Part shown: piece after piece, positions 61,890 through 64,000 of the stretch
Layout of the letters: every line of letters begins with the position of its first letter
Position numbering within the stretch: the stretch's first letter is position 1
NCBI GenBank assembly: GCA_023055355.1
Contig: JALJCS010000037.1
Span: 2,852,001 to 2,916,000 of the forward strand
Source of the DNA: Agelaius tricolor
Taxonomy: Eukaryota; Chordata; Aves; Passeriformes; Icteridae
DNA: 64,000 bases
Direction: 5' to 3'
The notes under the pieces: model-generated
Database searches by the model: none
Seen by the model: only the letters and a program-made list of their open reading frames with translations
Told to the model about the DNA's origin: nothing
Translations under genes and position numbers: made by a program

Positions 61890-63503
61890 TCTAATTTCTT
61901 AACTGATTTCATTTAACAAATCCTCCCCTCATTATTCAATTGGAGCACTCATTTATAACCCATGCCCAGGGGCTGCGCGGGCGGGTCTCACCAGGCAGCC
62001 GTGCAGGCTGGCGCTGTAGCTGTGCTGCCGGGAGTCGCTCAGGAAGCGAATTTCCTTGCGGGGCTGGGGCCGGCGGCGCTGCGGGGCCGCCCTGCACGAG
62101 TACGAGACCTTCTGGGCGGCGCGGTGGCTGTGCAGGCGCAGGAAGCGCAGCTGCACCGGGCTGGCCCCCGCGTATTCCAGCTGCAGGGAAATCCGGTGGG
62201 AAAAATGCCTGGTTTATCGTTGGCTTTTGGCAAATGTTCACATGAATATTGTATGTGTTAGGTTAGAAAGTTACGCTGGATTCATTTTCTTAAGTAGGGT
62301 GTTAAATATCGTTTTAGGTTGTAATATAATGTTAAAATAGAAACTATGCTATGTAAGATAGTTTTTTTAAAGAAAGGACGCGCAGTGAGATAGCAGCCAC
62401 AGGACACCTAAATCTTTCCGAGAAAGAGAATTTATTGCTCCCTTATCAGAAGAAACGAACTTCTTCCGACCTTGCTCTGCCATGAAGAGCCATCAGGATT
62501 CAGAGGAAGAAGGTGACACTGCCCAGACAGAATCCTGGGTTTGAATGGAATTTATGCATCATGGATGAGGTGTATGAATATGTAACAGGCTGTTGTTTTT
62601 AAGGGTTAATCCTCTGTTAACATGGGTCCTTTTTTGGGCTTATTTTGCCCAGAAAAAGGTACCTGGACTGTCCATAACTCTTTGTTTCCATTGTCTCATA
62701 TTGTCCTAATCCAAATTGTCCAAATTATTATTACTCTAATCATATCACTATTTTTATAACCATTTTATTACTATTAAACTTTTAAAATTTTAGAAACAAG
62801 TGATGGCATTTCTCACATCCAGCATGTGGGGGCTGCACTTCCCCAAGGCTAAACCCTGTCAGGGTCCAGCTTCCTGTTCAGCACTGGAGTTCCTCACAGA
62901 AGGAATGTCACATCCCTCTGTGCACAGCCAGAGGACCTGGGTGCTGTCCTGTAGCCATGATATCTCCTGAAAAATCCCTTTGCCAGGATTTTTTCTCCTG
63001 AGAAGCTGAGAGGCCTCAGGAACAAAATGTAAAAATGATTATCTGCTGCTGTGGAATGCAACAGGTGCATCTTTTGTTGGTCTCATGTGGCTGTTTTTAA
63101 TTAATGCCCAATCACAGTCCAGCTGTCTCAGACTGTCTGGTCAGTCACAAGATTTTGTTATCATTCTTTTCCTTTCTTTTCAAGCCTTCTGATGAAATCC
63201 TTTCTTCTATTCTTTTAGTATAGTTATATCATTTTCATTTAATGTAACATATATATCATAAAATAATGAATCAGCCTTCCAAAACATGGAAGTCAAGATT
63301 CTCAGCTCTTCCCTCATCCTGGGACCCCTGCAAATTCCCACACTGTCCCAGCACTGCAGGGTGGCACTTGGAGACCCCAACCCAGCTCTGTGTCCCCTTG
63401 GCTGTTCCAGCCAGGCACTCACCAGGAAGCCCCCGGGCAGGGTGCTGAACCACTCAAAGGTGTTCTCAGAGCTGTAGGTGCTCAGCCAAGCCTTGATGGG
63501 GAC
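59968..63503 (-). CDS. Fibrillar-collagen C-propeptide (COLFI) gene, 3' end only
   Basis: Three minus-strand exons (63503-63423, 62180-61992, 60117-59968) join in phase 0 to 139 residues and a TGA. They form the second half of a COLFI domain: EWFSTLPGGFL, LEYAGASPVQLRFLRLHS, QKVSYSC, KEIRFLSDS, LHGC, LLPLRDLAV and the terminal FGFTVGPVCFS. The last exon's 147 coding bases equal the usual last exon of fibrillar collagens. Cysteines in SYSC, HGC and GPVC fit C6, C7 and C8 of the family. COLFI domains trimerise procollagen chains in the ER and are cleaved off outside the cell. The ending resembles clade B (type V/XI), in particular alpha-3(V) as I remember it, but divergence is high and the symbol is left open. 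The Arg-rich RAAPQRRRPQPRKE replaces the usual aromatic/acidic stretch. Upstream exons lie beyond the right edge. Confidence 0.87.
60388..60895 (+). mobile_element. LTR-like element with TATA box and polyadenylation signal
   Basis: Starts TGTTAGAAAATAATTTGTGC and contains TATAAAACAGACCC near 60736 and AATAAAGTATT near 60886, the usual LTR order. It passes directly into a 1-kb AT tract. It lies in the intron between the last two COLFI exons, antisense to the gene. Confidence 0.6.
60896..61910. repeat. 1-kb AT-only tract ending in ATT microsatellite
   Basis: Almost pure A/T sequence with TATA, ATTA and TTATAA words, then about 20 ATT trinucleotides at 61830-61888. It probably grew from the A/T-rich 3' side of the adjoining LTR-like element. 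Confidence 0.92.
61992..62180 (-). CDS. COLFI gene, penultimate coding exon
   Basis: Encodes LEYAGASPVQLRFLRLHSHR through AAPQRRRPQPRKEIRFLSDS to ASLHGCL, 63 codons. Acceptor CTGCAG, donor GTGAGA. CpG-rich and in sharp contrast with the flanking A/T-rich repeats. Confidence 0.9.
62236..62800 (-). mobile_element. LTR copy related to 31181-31841
   Basis: Shares GATAGCAGCCACAGGACACC, GAAACGAACTTCTTCCGACC, GAATGGAATTTATGCATCAT and TTTTAAGGGTTAATCCTCTG with the NIBAN2 copy, in the same plus-strand order. Its left edge lies about 55 bp from the COLFI exon acceptor at 62181. Termini and target duplication are not resolved. Confidence 0.8.
62957..63295 (+). mobile_element. LTR-like element, family of 5139-5732 and 7287-7795
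   Basis: Contains CCATGATATCTCCTGAAAAA, GAGAAGCTGAGAGGCCTCAG, CAATCACAGTCCAGCTGTCT, TTCTTTTAGTATAGTTAT and CCTTCCAAAACATGGAAGTC. The A/T tract is short here, showing the unexpanded form. Confidence 0.72.
63423..63503 (-). CDS. COLFI gene, third-last coding exon
   Basis: Encodes VPIKAWLSTYSSENTFEWFS then TLPGGFL, 27 codons, phase 0 at both ends; acceptor CCTCAG, donor GTGAGT. WFS followed by a Gly-rich turn is the typical COLFI core start. Confidence 0.88.
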
Positions 63504-63639
63504 CTGAGGGGAGCAGGGACAATTGTCATCAACACAAGTGCCACCAACAGGGGATGGTGGCACTGACAGGACAAGGAGCCAGCAAAGAACTCCTGGCACA
63601 CACTGTGACCAGGATCCTCACTCCTCACTCCCTGCCAGG

Positions 63640-64000
63640 GCAGTGGTCACCATAGCAGGGGACTGTCACCACAGCCAGGGACTGTCACCACAGCCAGGGA
63701 TGGGGCACCACAGCCGGGGACTGTAACCACAGCAGGGGACTGTCACCACAGCCAGGGACTGGGCACCACAGCCAGGGATGGGGCACCACAGCCAGGGATG
63801 GGGCACCACAGCCAGGGACTGTCACCACAGCCAGGGACTGTCACCACAGCCAGGGACTGGGCACCACAGCCAGGGACTGGGCACCACAGCCAGGGACTGT
63901 CACCACAGCCAGGGATGGGGCACCACAGCCAGGGACTGGGCACCACAGCCAGGGACGGGGCACCACAGCCAGGGACTGTCACCACAGCCAGGGATGGGGC
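63640..64000. repeat. ~20-bp minisatellite at the right edge
   Basis: About 17 copies of CACCACAGCCAGGGACTG(T) or CACCACAGCCAGGGATGGGG run off the window. It sits in the COLFI gene intron about 140 bp from the exon at 63503. Confidence 0.94.

Noticed and set aside
59968..63503. FKBP15 as the gene upstream of SLC31A2 (its human neighbour)
   Set aside because: The exon translations do not match FKBP15; they match the fibrillar collagen C-propeptide.
63640..64000. Regularly spaced repeats that could suggest a CRISPR array
   Set aside because: The genome is vertebrate, units are contiguous without unique spacers, and it is an ordinary minisatellite. The same applies to the other arrays.

Overview
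This is vertebrate nuclear DNA, and the gene set and repeats point to a bird, probably a passerine. The evidence is many truncated CR1 LINE 3' ends, several families of solo-LTR-like sequences, CpG-island promoters, dense GC-rich minisatellites typical of microchromosomes, and intron-split genes of vertebrate type. The species call is inference, because no database search was possible. Assignments rest on remembered human protein sequences and on exons that join in frame with GT/AG borders.

Layout. (1) Positions 1-3060 hold the 5' end of STXBP1 (Munc18-1) on the minus strand: the first coding exon (2714-2750), the start of intron 1 to its left and a CpG-island promoter to its right. (2) Positions 3060-13380 are intergenic, with five large tandem arrays and several LTR-like insertions; no gene is supported. 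(3) Positions 14716-52360 hold NIBAN2 (FAM129B) on the plus strand. All 14 coding exons are visible and join into a 1027-codon open frame, against about 746 residues in human. The extra length lies mostly in the last exon, which carries an in-frame 63-bp minisatellite. (4) Positions 52485-58740 hold SLC31A2 (CTR2, a low-affinity copper transporter) on the minus strand. Its four coding exons give 137 residues, and its 3' end converges on that of NIBAN2. (5) From 59650 to the right edge are the last three coding exons of a fibrillar-collagen-type gene on the minus strand (COLFI C-propeptide). It is divergent and closest in my memory to the clade-B (type V/XI) chains.

These genes do not form a pathway. 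STXBP1 acts in synaptic vesicle fusion, NIBAN2 in junctional and survival signalling, SLC31A2 in endolysosomal copper handling, and the collagen-like gene in the extracellular matrix. The divergent STXBP1-NIBAN2 pair matches human 9q34. SLC31A2 lies at human 9q32, so its adjacency to NIBAN2 here suggests a rearrangement in one lineage.

The most notable features are in gene architecture. An antisense solo LTR sits exactly at the NIBAN2 exon 2 acceptor and seems to supply its polypyrimidine tract. Several minisatellites begin at, or copy, splice donors (NIBAN2 exons 2, 4 and 13; SLC31A2 exon 3), giving arrays of decoy splice sites. A 187-bp near-perfect foldback element has an intact 6-bp target duplication. 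The NIBAN2 tail has a repeat-built extension.
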